Shown: one piece after another, positions 16,599-25,730 of the stretch
Layout: every line of letters begins with the position of its first letter
Position numbering within the stretch: position 1 is the stretch's first letter
Assembly (NCBI GenBank): GCA_964567685.1
Contig: CAZMNO010000004.1
Span: forward strand, 62,001-126,000
Reading direction: 5' to 3'
Source: UBA5972 sp964567685
GTDB taxonomy: Bacteria; Pseudomonadota; Alphaproteobacteria; Rhodobacterales; Rhodobacteraceae
Length of the DNA: 64,000 bases
The notes under the pieces: generated by a model
Seen by the model: only the letters and a program-made list of their open reading frames with translations
Told to the model about the DNA's origin: nothing
Database searches by the model: none
Position numbers and translations under genes: made by a program

Positions 16599-17738
16599 TC
16601 AAAGCGCTGAATACAATAAAGGTGAGATTTCGTTCTTTAAGGTTTGATCCATCGCGTCTTGAGAGTGGTATTTTCTGTAAAAGGAATAGCCATTTTGTGT
16701 CAATCGCTGCGCGAGGGATTGGTCATTGAGCAATCGACTACATGCGTCAGCGAATGCCTTCGGATCATCGGCTATCAACAGTTCCTGCCCATCCGTCACT
16801 CCCAAACCCTCGCAGCCCTTAGAAGTTGAAACAACAGGGCTATTGTTCGCGAAGGCTTCAATGATCTTAATACGCGTTCCGTCACCGCTTAGGATTGGTG
16901 CAATTGAAACCGAGCATTTATTTAGAAACGGAGTGCAATCCGGAACGTCAAAATGAAATGCGAAGGAAGGATTTTTCTCTAACAAAGAGACACATTCAAT
17001 ACCCAGTCGAATCTTGGGGGATATGCCCACAATGTGAATCTCGACGCCAGGGTGATTGCGATTGAGGATTGGGTAGATTTCACTACTGAAATGAGTCAAC
17101 GCCTGAATATTAGGCGGATAATTCAGGCCTCCGATAAACAGTAGAGACTTTCCCACAGTGGAAGTATCTCTGCCAACTACTCTGGGTTCTGCTATGCTGT
17201 TTCTTAACAGGGTCGCTGGACAATCCAACAGATCAATGCCGATTTCCGAGCTAACAAACACAGTTTTGCATTTTGAAACACTTGCACTAATGGATCGGAT
17301 AAACTCATCATACTCTGATTGGGTCTGGGCGACTCTTCCGTCCAGACTGCCTTTGTTCAATGGATCAGAAAGATTCCCATCCAAATCCCAAATCAGATTC
17401 CTGTGATTGATTTTCGGCATGAGGTCGCGGCAATCGCATACGTGAACAAGATCAGCGTTCGATGAATAGCTGTTCCAGATAATTTGAGTTCGCTGATGAT
17501 TACGGAATTGACGCCCGAAGAAAGGAACTACAGATTCACATAACTCAAAAGCATCCATAATTCGGTCGAGCGCAGGGTTGGTCGCAGTTGGGATATACCA
17601 AAGATTGACATCAGCAAACTTTGAATACGCGCTTAATACGGAATAGGTCCTCTGTTCGCGACCAACTCCTCTGGGATTGGGAGTGCATGGCGAAACAAAA
17701 AGCACTTTCTTTTTTGCTAGTTGGGCTTTGGATGACAT
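16599..17738 (-). CDS. Glycosyltransferase, GT-B fold family 4 type
   Basis: A 379-residue sugar transferase. The N-terminal Rossmann start is KKVLFVSPCTPNPRGVGREQRTYS. The C-terminal donor-binding half has LLFIGGLNYPPNIQALTHF and GDGTRIKIIEAFANNSPVV followed by STSKGCEGL, where the Glu of IIEAF is the nucleotide-sugar contact typical of GT4. It resembles the exopolysaccharide-associated sugar transferases. The gene is visibly more AT-rich than its neighbours, and flanked by an AT-rich gene-free stretch, so it may be recently acquired. No other polysaccharide genes are nearby. A good AGGA precedes the ATG. Confidence 0.8.
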   Translation of the reverse strand: MSSKAQLAKKKVLFVSPCTPNPRGVGREQRTYSVLSAYSKFADVNLWYIPTATNPALDRIMDAFELCESVVPFFGRQFRNHQRTQIIWNSYSSNADLVHVCDCRDLMPKINHRNLIWDLDGNLSDPLNKGSLDGRVAQTQSEYDEFIRSISASVSKCKTVFVSSEIGIDLLDCPATLLRNSIAEPRVVGRDTSTVGKSLLFIGGLNYPPNIQALTHFSSEIYPILNRNHPGVEIHIVGISPKIRLGIECVSLLEKNPSFAFHFDVPDCTPFLNKCSVSIAPILSGDGTRIKIIEAFANNSPVVSTSKGCEGLGVTDGQELLIADDPKAFADACSRLLNDQSLAQRLTQNGYSFYRKYHSQDAMDQTLKNEISPLLYSAL

Positions 17739-18141
17739 TTCTTCGTCCTGGTGTTCTGGTATTGCGAGTATATCGCAGACTCCGTTTCAGGATTGAAATA
17801 GCGGCCGTCCCGGAGAGATCGATTGCAGTCACGAAGCTATGCTCCATATGACGGCAGATGCAACTTTAGGCAACCAAGAGTTTCCACGGATTGGAGGTCA
17901 CGTCATCGAATTATCCAAGGGCAGAATATCAGGTACAGGCAGTTTCCGGGTCTTTACTCAATAGATTTTTTTTACGAGTTGATTGGATGGCTCCGAAACC
18001 GGACAACGAACATTTACCAAATCCAGAAAATAAGTTCAGAGGAGGCTGGACGTCACGAGACGGCTTTAGCCCCAAACCCAGCCCAAGGTTAGTATTTCTC
18101 GAATTGGGATCTGTTGAAAACCAACGCCGTAAACCTAATTC
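17739..18141. other. AT-rich gene-free stretch beside the glycosyltransferase
   Basis: About 400 bases with no supportable coding sequence. Short open frames exist on the plus strand (for example 17891-18283) but they run antisense into the SoxG-type gene and show no recognisable protein features. Base composition matches the adjacent AT-rich glycosyltransferase, so both may belong to the same imported segment. It contains the promoter region of the leftward glycosyltransferase. Confidence 0.45.
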
Positions 18142-18702
18142 TCAGCTTACATTCTTAACCGAAGTTTCCACCGCGTGCAGAAACGACCCGGCTGAGGAGC
18201 TTGCCGACATAATAAGGAAGGCATCCGCACCTGTCCTGATGATCAGCGTACCGAGATGCTCCATCGTCGTCCGGGCGGCCTGATTTTCGGCAAATACACC
18301 CGGGTCAAGATCAATCGGGCAAATCCGCTCAAGCGCAGTGCGCGCATTCGCCCCAGAGATTTCCAGCCCGACCCAGACATCGGTCTGGTCCGTCGTGTAC
18401 CCGGTATCCTTGATTTTCCCGGCAACAATGTCGCGGGCATCCGGGCCGCCATGGTTGAATATCACAAAGGCCAGGTCTTGCCCCAGCACCACCAGCCGTG
18501 ATTTGTCGTCTTTGGACAAGACCGACTGGCCGACCGCTGGCAATTTAGTGCCATAGGCTTTCTTGACTGCCTCGCGCACGGCATCTTCGCCGCCCAGGGG
18601 CAGGGCGACCGATACAATGGCCAGGTCGATCGCTTCGGCAAGGTCGATCCCGTCGAAGCTTTGCTTGTATCCGCCCAGCACGGGCATGGCTGTCAATGTC
18701 AT
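18142..18702 (-). CDS. mgdD: N-methylglutamate dehydrogenase / sarcosine oxidase gamma subunit
   Basis: A 186-residue SoxG-like subunit. It is the last gene of a soxBDAG-ordered operon. The gamma subunit belongs to the GcvT-like C-terminal fold group and packs in the heterotetramer without a catalytic cofactor. Recognisable segments are PAVGQSVLSKDDKSRLVVLGQDLAFVIF and the DQTDVWVGLEISGANARTALERICPIDLDP core. I chose ATG 18702, one base past the alpha-subunit stop, over an in-frame TTG at 18735. Assignment to N-methylglutamate rather than sarcosine rests on the neighbouring gmaS and mgs genes. Confidence 0.8.
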   Translation of the reverse strand: MTLTAMPVLGGYKQSFDGIDLAEAIDLAIVSVALPLGGEDAVREAVKKAYGTKLPAVGQSVLSKDDKSRLVVLGQDLAFVIFNHGGPDARDIVAGKIKDTGYTTDQTDVWVGLEISGANARTALERICPIDLDPGVFAENQAARTTMEHLGTLIIRTGADAFLIMSASSSAGSFLHAVETSVKNVS

Positions 18703-18703
18703 A

Positions 18704-21649
18704 TCAGGCACGGAGACGCTCTCCTTCCGGATCAAGGAAATGGGGCGAGACGATCTCGACCTCGATATCTTTCTGGCGCACCATATCGACCGCCGTCACG
18801 ACCTCACCGACGCGGTGTTCACCGCGTTTGATGAAACCCAGCCCGATCGAATGGCCAAGCGAAGGTGAATAGGCGACAGAGGTCATCCAACCCTGATCGT
18901 TGGCCATATTGGCCTTTTCACCCTTAGTAATAAAATGCGCACCGGCACCAAGCAGGGCCGTTCGGTCAACGGGCCGGAAGCCCATGAGGCGCAGCCCGTC
19001 TTCTTCATTCAGGCCCTCGCGCTCGGACAGTGTGCTGCCCATGCTGTCTTTGGCTTTTGAAACCATCCGTCCCAGCCCCAGATCGCGGGCAGAAGTCTGG
19101 CCGGTCAGTTCGTTCCCCGCAGCGTGGCCTTTTTCGATCCGCATCACGCCCAGCGCTTCGGTTCCGTAGGGTACAGCATCAAACTCTTCACCCGCTTCCA
19201 TCAACGCCCGCATCATCCCGTCGCCATAGCGCGCCGGAACCGCGATTTCGTAGGCCAGTTCGCCCGAGAAGGAGATGCGGAACAATCGGGCCGGGGTGCC
19301 GCCACAGACGGTGACCTCGCCACAGGCCATGAACGGAAACGCCTCGTTGGAAATGTCATGATCCTTGTCGATGACCTTCTGCAACAGCGCCCGCGCATTT
19401 GGACCCGCGACTGCGTATTGCGCCCATCCGTCGGTTGTCGAGATCAGGTGAACGTCAAGATCCGGCCACAGGCATTGACGGGCAAACTCCATGTTGCGGA
19501 ATACGGTCACCGCATTGGCCGTGGTGGTGGTCATCACAAAGTGGTTTTCGCTCATGCGCGCGGTGGTGCCATCGTCATAGGCAATGCCGTCTTCGCGCAG
19601 CATCAGGCCGTAACGCACTTTTCCAACAGCAAGCTTGGCAAACCCGTTTGAATAGACCTTGTTGAGGAATTCAGCCGCATCTCGCCCCTGAATGTCGATC
19701 TTGCCAAGTGTGGTCACATCGCAGATGCCAACCGAGCCCCGGGTCATTTCAACCTCGCGGTCAACAGAATCGCGCCAGCCCTTTTCACCTTGGCGCGCAA
19801 ACCACTGGGCCCGCAACCACATGCCGACCTCGACAAAGGTCGCACCCTGCTCCTCGGCCCATTTATGGCTGGGGGTCAGGCGATAGGGGCGGAAATCCTT
19901 GCCGCGCGCACGCCCCGCCAGTGCCCCGATGGGAACAGGCGAATAGGGGGGGCGGAAGATTGTGGTTCCGGTATCCGGGATCGATTTTCCTGCGGCTTCT
20001 GCCAACACGGCAAGGCCAAGAACATTGGCTGTTTTGCCCTGATCGGTTGCCATGCCGAGCGTTGTATAGCGTTTCAGCAGTTCGACCGAGCGATAACCCT
20101 CGCGATGGCTTTGCTTGACGTCCTTTGAGGTCACGTCGTTCTGCAAATCGATCCAGGCGCGTTTCGTGCTTTCCTTGACGTGCCAGAATGGGGTGATTTC
20201 AAACGCCTCGTCCTCAGCCTTTGGAGCGGCCTTGCGTGATGCGGTAAAGCCAAGATCCTTGACCACCCCATTGGCCGCATTGCGCCCTTCGCCCAAAGCC
20301 GCGGCAAGGGTCAGGGCACCGTTGGCGGCCCCGGCAACAGACATGCCGACCGGCAGATCGCCACCCGGAACAAAAGCCGCAATATCGTCACGCCAGGTCG
20401 GGCGACCTCGCTGGTGGCAGGTCAGGTGTACGTTGGGGTTCCAACCGCCGGCAACCGCAAGGCAATCGGCTGTGATCGTTTGACCATTGGTCAGGGTGAT
20501 GGAGTGCAGGCCCTTGCGACCCGAGGTATCTACAACGGCAGCACCTGTTGCGACCATGGCACCCGCAACAGACATGTGTTCGGTGTTCCGGCTGTCAATT
20601 ACTGCCGAAATATCAACCCCTTGCGCCTGCAGATCTTGCGCAGTACGCCAACCGTCATCATTGTTGGTAAAGACAGCGACCCGCTTACCCGGGGCAACTC
20701 CCCAGCGGTTGACATAGCTGCGCACAGCACCGGCAAGCATGATGCCGGAACGGTCATTATTACCAAAGGCAACCGAACGTTCGGTAGCACCGGCACAAAG
20801 AACCGCACGTTTGGAATAGATACGCCACAGGATCTGCCGCGGTTTGCCATCCGAACTGGCGAGATGGTCGGTCTTGCGCTCAAGTGCCCCGAAGATGCCG
20901 TGATCATAAGAGCCGTAAACGCTGGTCCGGCTCATCAGGCGAACATTATCCATAGCGGCCAGTTCAGCTACGGCAGAGGCGGCCCATTCATGGCCGGCCA
21001 TGCCGTCAACTTCCAGCGTTTCGGAGTTGAGCCGCCCGCCAAAGGCAAAATCCTCGTCTGCCAGAATGACCCGCGCCCCACAGCGCCCCGCAGCAAGGGC
21101 CGCTGCTAACCCGGCAGGACCGGCACCGATGACAAGAACATCACAATGTAGGAAGCCTTTGTCGTAGCTATCGGGATCCGGCTGCATCGAAAGCCTGCCA
21201 AGACCGGCTGAACTTCGGATCATCGGCTCGTAGATTTTTTCCCAGAACGCTTTCGGCCACATGAAGGTCTTGTAGTAGAACCCGGCCGACAAAAACGGCG
21301 AAAACAGGTCGGTCACCGCCATCAGGTCGTTTTCAAGTGACCCTCGGTGGTTCTGGCTTGTCGCCGTCAACCCGTCAAACAGCTCGGCTACAGTAGCGCG
21401 GGTGTTGGGTTCCTGCGCGGCACCACTGCGCAGTTGAACCAGTGCGTTGGGTTCTTCCGATCCGGCAGAGAAAATTCCGCGCGGGCGGTGGTATTTGAAC
21501 GACCTGCCGACCAGCCGCTGACCGTTGGCCAACAGGGCCGAGGCCAGCGTGTCGCCGGGATGGCCTGACATCGCCTTGCCATTGAACGAAAACTTGAGGG
21601 TTTTGCTGCGGTCGATCAGGCCGCCATTTATCCGGTTTGTCTGGCTCAT
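18704..21649 (-). CDS. mgdC: N-methylglutamate dehydrogenase / sarcosine oxidase alpha subunit
   Basis: A 981-residue SoxA-like subunit. The N-terminal part (about 10-95) is the 2Fe-2S-type fold seen in alpha subunits (MSGHPGDTLASALL, FKYHRPRGIFSAGSEEPNAL). A dinucleotide-binding domain follows with GAGPAG at 175-180 and a second NAD-type segment. The last about 380 residues are a GcvT-like tetrahydrofolate domain that captures the released C1 unit as 5,10-methylene-THF. It starts on ATGA overlap with the delta gene. In tetrameric sarcosine oxidase this subunit carries NAD and THF sites; here it should serve N-methylglutamate oxidation. Confidence 0.88.
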   Translation of the reverse strand: MSQTNRINGGLIDRSKTLKFSFNGKAMSGHPGDTLASALLANGQRLVGRSFKYHRPRGIFSAGSEEPNALVQLRSGAAQEPNTRATVAELFDGLTATSQNHRGSLENDLMAVTDLFSPFLSAGFYYKTFMWPKAFWEKIYEPMIRSSAGLGRLSMQPDPDSYDKGFLHCDVLVIGAGPAGLAAALAAGRCGARVILADEDFAFGGRLNSETLEVDGMAGHEWAASAVAELAAMDNVRLMSRTSVYGSYDHGIFGALERKTDHLASSDGKPRQILWRIYSKRAVLCAGATERSVAFGNNDRSGIMLAGAVRSYVNRWGVAPGKRVAVFTNNDDGWRTAQDLQAQGVDISAVIDSRNTEHMSVAGAMVATGAAVVDTSGRKGLHSITLTNGQTITADCLAVAGGWNPNVHLTCHQRGRPTWRDDIAAFVPGGDLPVGMSVAGAANGALTLAAALGEGRNAANGVVKDLGFTASRKAAPKAEDEAFEITPFWHVKESTKRAWIDLQNDVTSKDVKQSHREGYRSVELLKRYTTLGMATDQGKTANVLGLAVLAEAAGKSIPDTGTTIFRPPYSPVPIGALAGRARGKDFRPYRLTPSHKWAEEQGATFVEVGMWLRAQWFARQGEKGWRDSVDREVEMTRGSVGICDVTTLGKIDIQGRDAAEFLNKVYSNGFAKLAVGKVRYGLMLREDGIAYDDGTTARMSENHFVMTTTTANAVTVFRNMEFARQCLWPDLDVHLISTTDGWAQYAVAGPNARALLQKVIDKDHDISNEAFPFMACGEVTVCGGTPARLFRISFSGELAYEIAVPARYGDGMMRALMEAGEEFDAVPYGTEALGVMRIEKGHAAGNELTGQTSARDLGLGRMVSKAKDSMGSTLSEREGLNEEDGLRLMGFRPVDRTALLGAGAHFITKGEKANMANDQGWMTSVAYSPSLGHSIGLGFIKRGEHRVGEVVTAVDMVRQKDIEVEIVSPHFLDPEGERLRA

Positions 21650-21933
21650 CTGCTGCGCCCTCTCTGGCGGGCCACGTCGCGGGCCAGTTCTACCTTGGTG
21701 ATTTCATGGGTCAGCGTATTGCGCGTAACCACCAGCCACGATCTGTCACCCTGCTCGTGATACCAAAGCTCGGCATGCTCACCTGCGGGATTGTCGCGCA
21801 GATACATGTATTCATAGAATTGTTCGGCAGCATCTTCGGCCTGCCAGTCAGGGCGGTCGATGAGGCTGGCGTCACCTTTATAAACGAATTCGGCTGCATC
21901 ACGCGGGCCGAGAAGGGGATGGTTGATGATCAT
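21646..21933 (-). CDS. mgdB: N-methylglutamate dehydrogenase / sarcosine oxidase delta subunit (no cysteines)
   Basis: A 95-residue SoxD-like subunit recognised by EFVYKGDAS, YMYLRDNPAGEHAELWYHEQGDRSW and the basic C-terminal tail. Classical sarcosine oxidase delta subunits bind zinc through three Cys and one His. This protein contains no cysteine at all: the N-terminal CxxC position reads HPLLG, and the later CG position reads GDRSW. The zinc site is therefore absent, a difference that may mark the N-methylglutamate dehydrogenase branch. The gene sits 16 bases after the beta gene and overlaps the alpha gene by four. Confidence 0.85.
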   Translation of the reverse strand: MIINHPLLGPRDAAEFVYKGDASLIDRPDWQAEDAAEQFYEYMYLRDNPAGEHAELWYHEQGDRSWLVVTRNTLTHEITKVELARDVARQRGRSR

Positions 21934-21949
21934 CGTCTCGTCCTTTCGA

Positions 21950-23200
21950 TCAATGCAGGTTCGGTTGGGCGCCCATGCCCTTTTCGTCGATCATTCTGCC
22001 GCGCTTGAACCGGTCAAGCCGCATTTCAGTCGCTGTCGGATGTGGCTCATCCTTGGCCAGCAGGTGCGCGTAGCACCAGCCAGATGCCGGTGTTGCCTTG
22101 AACCCGCCGTAACACCAGCCGCCGTTGAAATAGAGGCCATCGATATGGGTCTTGTCGATAAAGGGCGTACCATCCATCGACATGTCCATGATACCACCCC
22201 AGCTGCGCAGCAGGCGCGCACGACCGATCATTGGCATGATCGCCATGCCGCCTTCGCAGACATCCTCGACCACCGGCAGATTGCCGCGCTGGGCATAGGT
22301 ATTATAACCGTCGATATCCCCACCGAAAACCAGACCGCCTTTATCGGACTGGCTGACATAAAAGTGGCCAGCTCCGAAGGTTATCACCCCCGGGAGTACA
22401 GGTTTCAAACCTTCGGAGACGAAAGCCTGGAGAACGTGGCTTTCGATCGGCAGGCGCATCCCTGCCTTGGCCATAACCCGGCCTGATGACCCGGCTACTG
22501 CGACGCCGACTTTTTTAGCCTTGATCGTTCCGCGCGAGGTTTGCACCCCTCTGCACACGCCGTCTTCGATCAAAAACCCTTCGACTTCGCAATTCTGAAT
22601 AATGTCAACGCCGCGCATATCTGCCCCCCTGGCATAGCCCCACGCCACAGCATCGTGGCGAACCGTGCCGCCGCGTTTCTGCCTGAGCCCGCCCTTGATC
22701 GGGAACCGCGCATTGTCAAAATCAAGAAACGGCAGCATCTCCTGCAATTGTTCACGGGTCATGAAATCGGCATCAGCCCCGGCCAGCATCATCGAGTTGC
22801 CCCGGCGCATGAACGCGTCGCGCTGCGGATCGCTGTGAATGAGGTTCAGGATCGACCGCTGTGAGATCATGGCATTATAGTTGAAATCCTGCTCAAGCCC
22901 TTCCCAGAGCTTTAGCGAAAACTCGTAAAACGGCTCGTTGCCGGGCAAAAGATAGTTTGAGCGGATGATTGTGGTGTTACGCCCGACATTGCCGGACCCG
23001 ATCCAGCCCTTTTCAAGAACAGCGACATTCCTGATGCCGAATTCCTTGGCCAGATAATAGGCTGTCGCCAGTCCGTGACCACCGCCACCGACAACGATTA
23101 CATCATATTCAGACTTGGGCTCCGGATCGCGCCATGCAGGCGTCCAGCCTTTATTGCCGGTCAGGCCCTGCCACAGGACTTTCATTGCTGAATAACGCAT
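21950..23200 (-). CDS. mgdA: N-methylglutamate dehydrogenase / sarcosine oxidase beta subunit
   Basis: A 416-residue SoxB-like FAD subunit that carries out the N-methyl amino acid oxidation. The FAD Rossmann motif is GGGGHG at 38-43 within YDVIVVGGGGHGLATAYYLA. His182 in GGTVRHDAVAWGYA matches the covalent FMN histidine of sarcosine oxidase beta subunits. It is the first gene of the leftward mgdABCD operon and is divergent from a GlxA-type regulator. GAGGGGCGAG precedes the start. A sarcosine substrate cannot be excluded from sequence alone. Confidence 0.88.
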   Translation of the reverse strand: MRYSAMKVLWQGLTGNKGWTPAWRDPEPKSEYDVIVVGGGGHGLATAYYLAKEFGIRNVAVLEKGWIGSGNVGRNTTIIRSNYLLPGNEPFYEFSLKLWEGLEQDFNYNAMISQRSILNLIHSDPQRDAFMRRGNSMMLAGADADFMTREQLQEMLPFLDFDNARFPIKGGLRQKRGGTVRHDAVAWGYARGADMRGVDIIQNCEVEGFLIEDGVCRGVQTSRGTIKAKKVGVAVAGSSGRVMAKAGMRLPIESHVLQAFVSEGLKPVLPGVITFGAGHFYVSQSDKGGLVFGGDIDGYNTYAQRGNLPVVEDVCEGGMAIMPMIGRARLLRSWGGIMDMSMDGTPFIDKTHIDGLYFNGGWCYGGFKATPASGWCYAHLLAKDEPHPTATEMRLDRFKRGRMIDEKGMGAQPNLH

Positions 23201-23286
23201 AAAATCTCGCCCCTCTTGCTAGCACTCCATCTTTTTCCGTTAATGTGGTTCTGGACTATTAGATAAAAGTCGGAAATATACACAAT

Positions 23287-24246
23287 ATGGACATGATTGG
23301 TACAGAATCGTCTCAATACCGTATCGGAGTGCTGCTGATCGATGGGTTTGCCCTGATGTCTTACGCCTCGGTGACCGAACCTTTCCGGGCAGCGAACCTG
23401 CTGAGTCGGCGCAAGCTTTATGATGTCAGCAACATTACTTTGGCCGGAGGTGAAGCCCACTCGTCGGGTGCTGCCAAGGTTGAGGGAATTGCCCAGGTCG
23501 GGGATGATCTCAAGCTCGATCTTCTGCTTGTACTTGCGGGTGGTGACCCGGCATCATTCGAAGACAATGACACATTCCGCTGGCTCGGTCGGATGGCACG
23601 CACCGGCTTGACGCTGGGTGGGGTTTCAGGCGGGCCGGTTATTTTGGCACGCGCGGGTCTGATGGAAGGGCGGCGGATGACCGTTCACTGGGAGCACGCC
23701 GAAGCGCTGGCGGAAATCTCGCCAACGCTGATGATCGAGCGCAGCCTTTATGTGATGGACCGCGACCGGGTTACTTGCGCTGGGGGTACGGCCCCGATGG
23801 ATCTTGCGCACGCGATCATTGCGCAACATCACGGGCCGGTATTTGCGCGGCTTGTCAGTGACTGGTTTTTGCACACGACGATCAGACCCTCGGGTGATCC
23901 GCAGCGCGGTGGCCTGGTCGAACGTGTTGGCACGACCAATGCGGCCATTCTGGATGTCGTCGAATCCATGGAATCCCATATCGCTGATCCGCTGGCGCTG
24001 GAACACCTTGCCCAGTTCGCCGGGGTCTCGTCGCGCCAGCTCAACCGCCTGTTCCGCCGAATCATGGGGAAAACCACGATGGCCTATTACCGCGATTTGC
24101 GGCTGGACAAAGCGCAGAACCTGCTTAGAAATTCGCCCCTGACACTGACAGAAATCGCCCTAGCGACCGGCTTTTCCAGCTCGTCACATTTTTCAAAGGC
24201 ACATACTGACAGCTTCGGCGTGCCTCCTTCTAAAATACGAAACTGA
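23287..24246 (+). CDS. GlxA-type transcriptional regulator (DJ-1/PfpI domain plus AraC helix-turn-helix)
   Basis: A 319-residue regulator. Residues about 8-175 form a DJ-1/PfpI (GATase-1-like) ligand-sensing domain (IGVLLIDGFALMSYASVTEPF, LVLAGGD). Residues about 215-315 are the AraC double helix-turn-helix (LEHLAQFAGVSSRQLNRLFRR, LTEIALATGFSSSSHFSKAH). Relatives include GbdR and GlxA, which control catabolism of methylated amines such as glycine betaine and carnitine. It is divergent from mgdABCD across an 86-base gap and followed by a glutamine amidotransferase-like gene. It probably activates the dehydrogenase operon; the ligand is unknown. Confidence 0.87.
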   Translation: MDMIGTESSQYRIGVLLIDGFALMSYASVTEPFRAANLLSRRKLYDVSNITLAGGEAHSSGAAKVEGIAQVGDDLKLDLLLVLAGGDPASFEDNDTFRWLGRMARTGLTLGGVSGGPVILARAGLMEGRRMTVHWEHAEALAEISPTLMIERSLYVMDRDRVTCAGGTAPMDLAHAIIAQHHGPVFARLVSDWFLHTTIRPSGDPQRGGLVERVGTTNAAILDVVESMESHIADPLALEHLAQFAGVSSRQLNRLFRRIMGKTTMAYYRDLRLDKAQNLLRNSPLTLTEIALATGFSSSSHFSKAHTDSFGVPPSKIRN

Positions 24247-24291
24247 TCTGTGTACGCCCAAAGGCGCACCGAACTGACTGAAAGGACACCA

Positions 24292-25011
24292 ATGCATATT
24301 CTGGTTTTACAACACGCAAGCGTCGAACATCCCGGCACATTCCGGGAGTTTCTGAACGAGGATGGCCATACATGGGTTCCGGTGGAACTGGACGAAGGAG
24401 AGGCCCTGCCTTCGCTTGACGGGTTTGACGCGCTTTGGGTTCTCGGCGGGCCCATGGATGTGTGGGAAGAAGACAAATATCCGTGGCTGATTGAAGAGAA
24501 AAAACTCATCCGCGAAGCAGTTGAGGTCAGAGGGATGCCTTATCTGGGCTTGTGCCTTGGTCACCAATTGCTGGCCGAAGCATTGGGTGGCGAGGTTTGT
24601 AAAGCCGAGCGCTCTGAGATTGGTGTCTTGGATGTGCAATTGACCGAAGCCGGTGCAACCGGCGTGTTTTTTGACGGCTTGCCCGAGCGGTTCAGTTGTC
24701 TGCAATGGCACGGTGCTGAAGTCAGCAAAATGCCAGCCGGGGCGCAATGCCTGGCGACCTCGCCTGATTGTGCCGTACAGGCGATGCGCTGGGGAACGCG
24801 GGCGTTTTCGGTTCAGTTTCATCTTGAGGTCGAGCCGGACACGGTGGAAAACTGGGCCGACATTCCGGCCTATGCAAATGCACTGAAAGAAGCGCTGGGG
24901 CCTGATGGTGTCGATCAACTGAAAAACGCCTGCGACGCGGAAGCCGATATTTTTAAGACCATGGCCGAGCGGGTTTACATCAACTGGATGCAAACCTCTG
25001 CCCGCACCTGA
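24292..25011 (+). CDS. Class I glutamine amidotransferase-like protein
   Basis: A 239-residue stand-alone GATase1 related to the amidotransferase domain of GMP synthetase. The nucleophile elbow is GLCLGHQLLAEALGG with Cys88, and the His-Glu pair is in FSVQFHLEVEP. Such proteins hydrolyse glutamine or other gamma-glutamyl amides to ammonia. ATG 24292 has AAAGGA at good spacing; an in-frame GTG at 24250 has none. Placed between GlxA and the GntR gene of a methylamine cluster, it could act on gamma-glutamyl compounds of the pathway, but no reaction is proven. Confidence 0.8.
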   Translation: MHILVLQHASVEHPGTFREFLNEDGHTWVPVELDEGEALPSLDGFDALWVLGGPMDVWEEDKYPWLIEEKKLIREAVEVRGMPYLGLCLGHQLLAEALGGEVCKAERSEIGVLDVQLTEAGATGVFFDGLPERFSCLQWHGAEVSKMPAGAQCLATSPDCAVQAMRWGTRAFSVQFHLEVEPDTVENWADIPAYANALKEALGPDGVDQLKNACDAEADIFKTMAERVYINWMQTSART

Positions 25012-25019
25012 ATGTGGTT

Positions 25020-25709
25020 TTAGGTTTCCGCAGCTCTGGTAAGCGACAGACGCGCTGTCTCCAGATGTTCTTTCATCAGGTTTGCGGCGCGTTCAGGTTC
25101 GCGCAGGCGGATCGCATTCAGGATTTGCCGGTGCTGCGAATTGTATTGCGCAATAATATCCTCGTTCAGCGTCAGATGCCGCATTCGTGTCCATTCATCC
25201 TGTGCACGGACTGAGGTAATTTGCCCGATCATCCAGATCAAAAGATTGTTGTTTGTGCATTCCGCAAGAACACGGTGGAATTCCGTATCGGCCTCGGCAA
25301 AGGAGACGGGATCGGACGCGTTCTCTTCCATCGAGGACACAAGTCGTTCCAGTTGGTCGAAACTGGACCGCCGGCCATGCAGAACAGCCAGCCTGCACAT
25401 ATGCGGTTCAAGCGCGAATCGCGCGTCGATCAGTTCCAGGGGATTCGCGTTTGAAATTGGTGAAACACTGGCCTCGGCAGGCTGGTGAATCACATAAGCC
25501 CCGCTACCGGGCCGCACTTCAATATATTCATCCCGTTCCAGGCGACTTAGCGCTTCGCGGATGGTTCCACGCGAAACATGATAGGCCTCAGCAAGGCTGC
25601 GCTCAGCTGGCAATCTATCATGTAACTGTAGGTTTCCCTTCGATATTTCCCGCCTGAGAAGGGTGGCAATTTCGACAGAGCCCAATTTCTTTGAATTGTC
25701 GTCATTCAC
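25020..25709 (-). CDS. GntR-family (FCD domain) transcriptional regulator
   Basis: A 229-residue regulator with an N-terminal winged helix (LLRREISKGNLQLHDRLPAERSLAEAYHVSRGTIREALSRLERDEYI) and an all-helical FCD ligand domain with metal-type residues (ADTEFHRVLAECTNN, NSQHRQILNAI). The start is GTG 25709 with GGAG ten bases upstream. It is divergent from the FAD oxidoreductase-gmaS-mgs operon; duplicated TACCAAT elements lie 22-39 bases beyond its start. It is likely an autoregulated repressor of the methylamine genes. The same element upstream of amt extends its possible regulon. Confidence 0.88.
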   Translation of the reverse strand: MNDDNSKKLGSVEIATLLRREISKGNLQLHDRLPAERSLAEAYHVSRGTIREALSRLERDEYIEVRPGSGAYVIHQPAEASVSPISNANPLELIDARFALEPHMCRLAVLHGRRSSFDQLERLVSSMEENASDPVSFAEADTEFHRVLAECTNNNLLIWMIGQITSVRAQDEWTRMRHLTLNEDIIAQYNSQHRQILNAIRLREPERAANLMKEHLETARLSLTRAAET

Positions 25710-25730
25710 GTTAGATAATCTCCATTAATG

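Noticed and set aside
17891..18283. A 130-residue plus-strand open frame between the glycosyltransferase and the SoxG-type gene
   Set aside because: It overlaps the SoxG-type gene antisense, has no ribosome site, and shows no protein-like composition.
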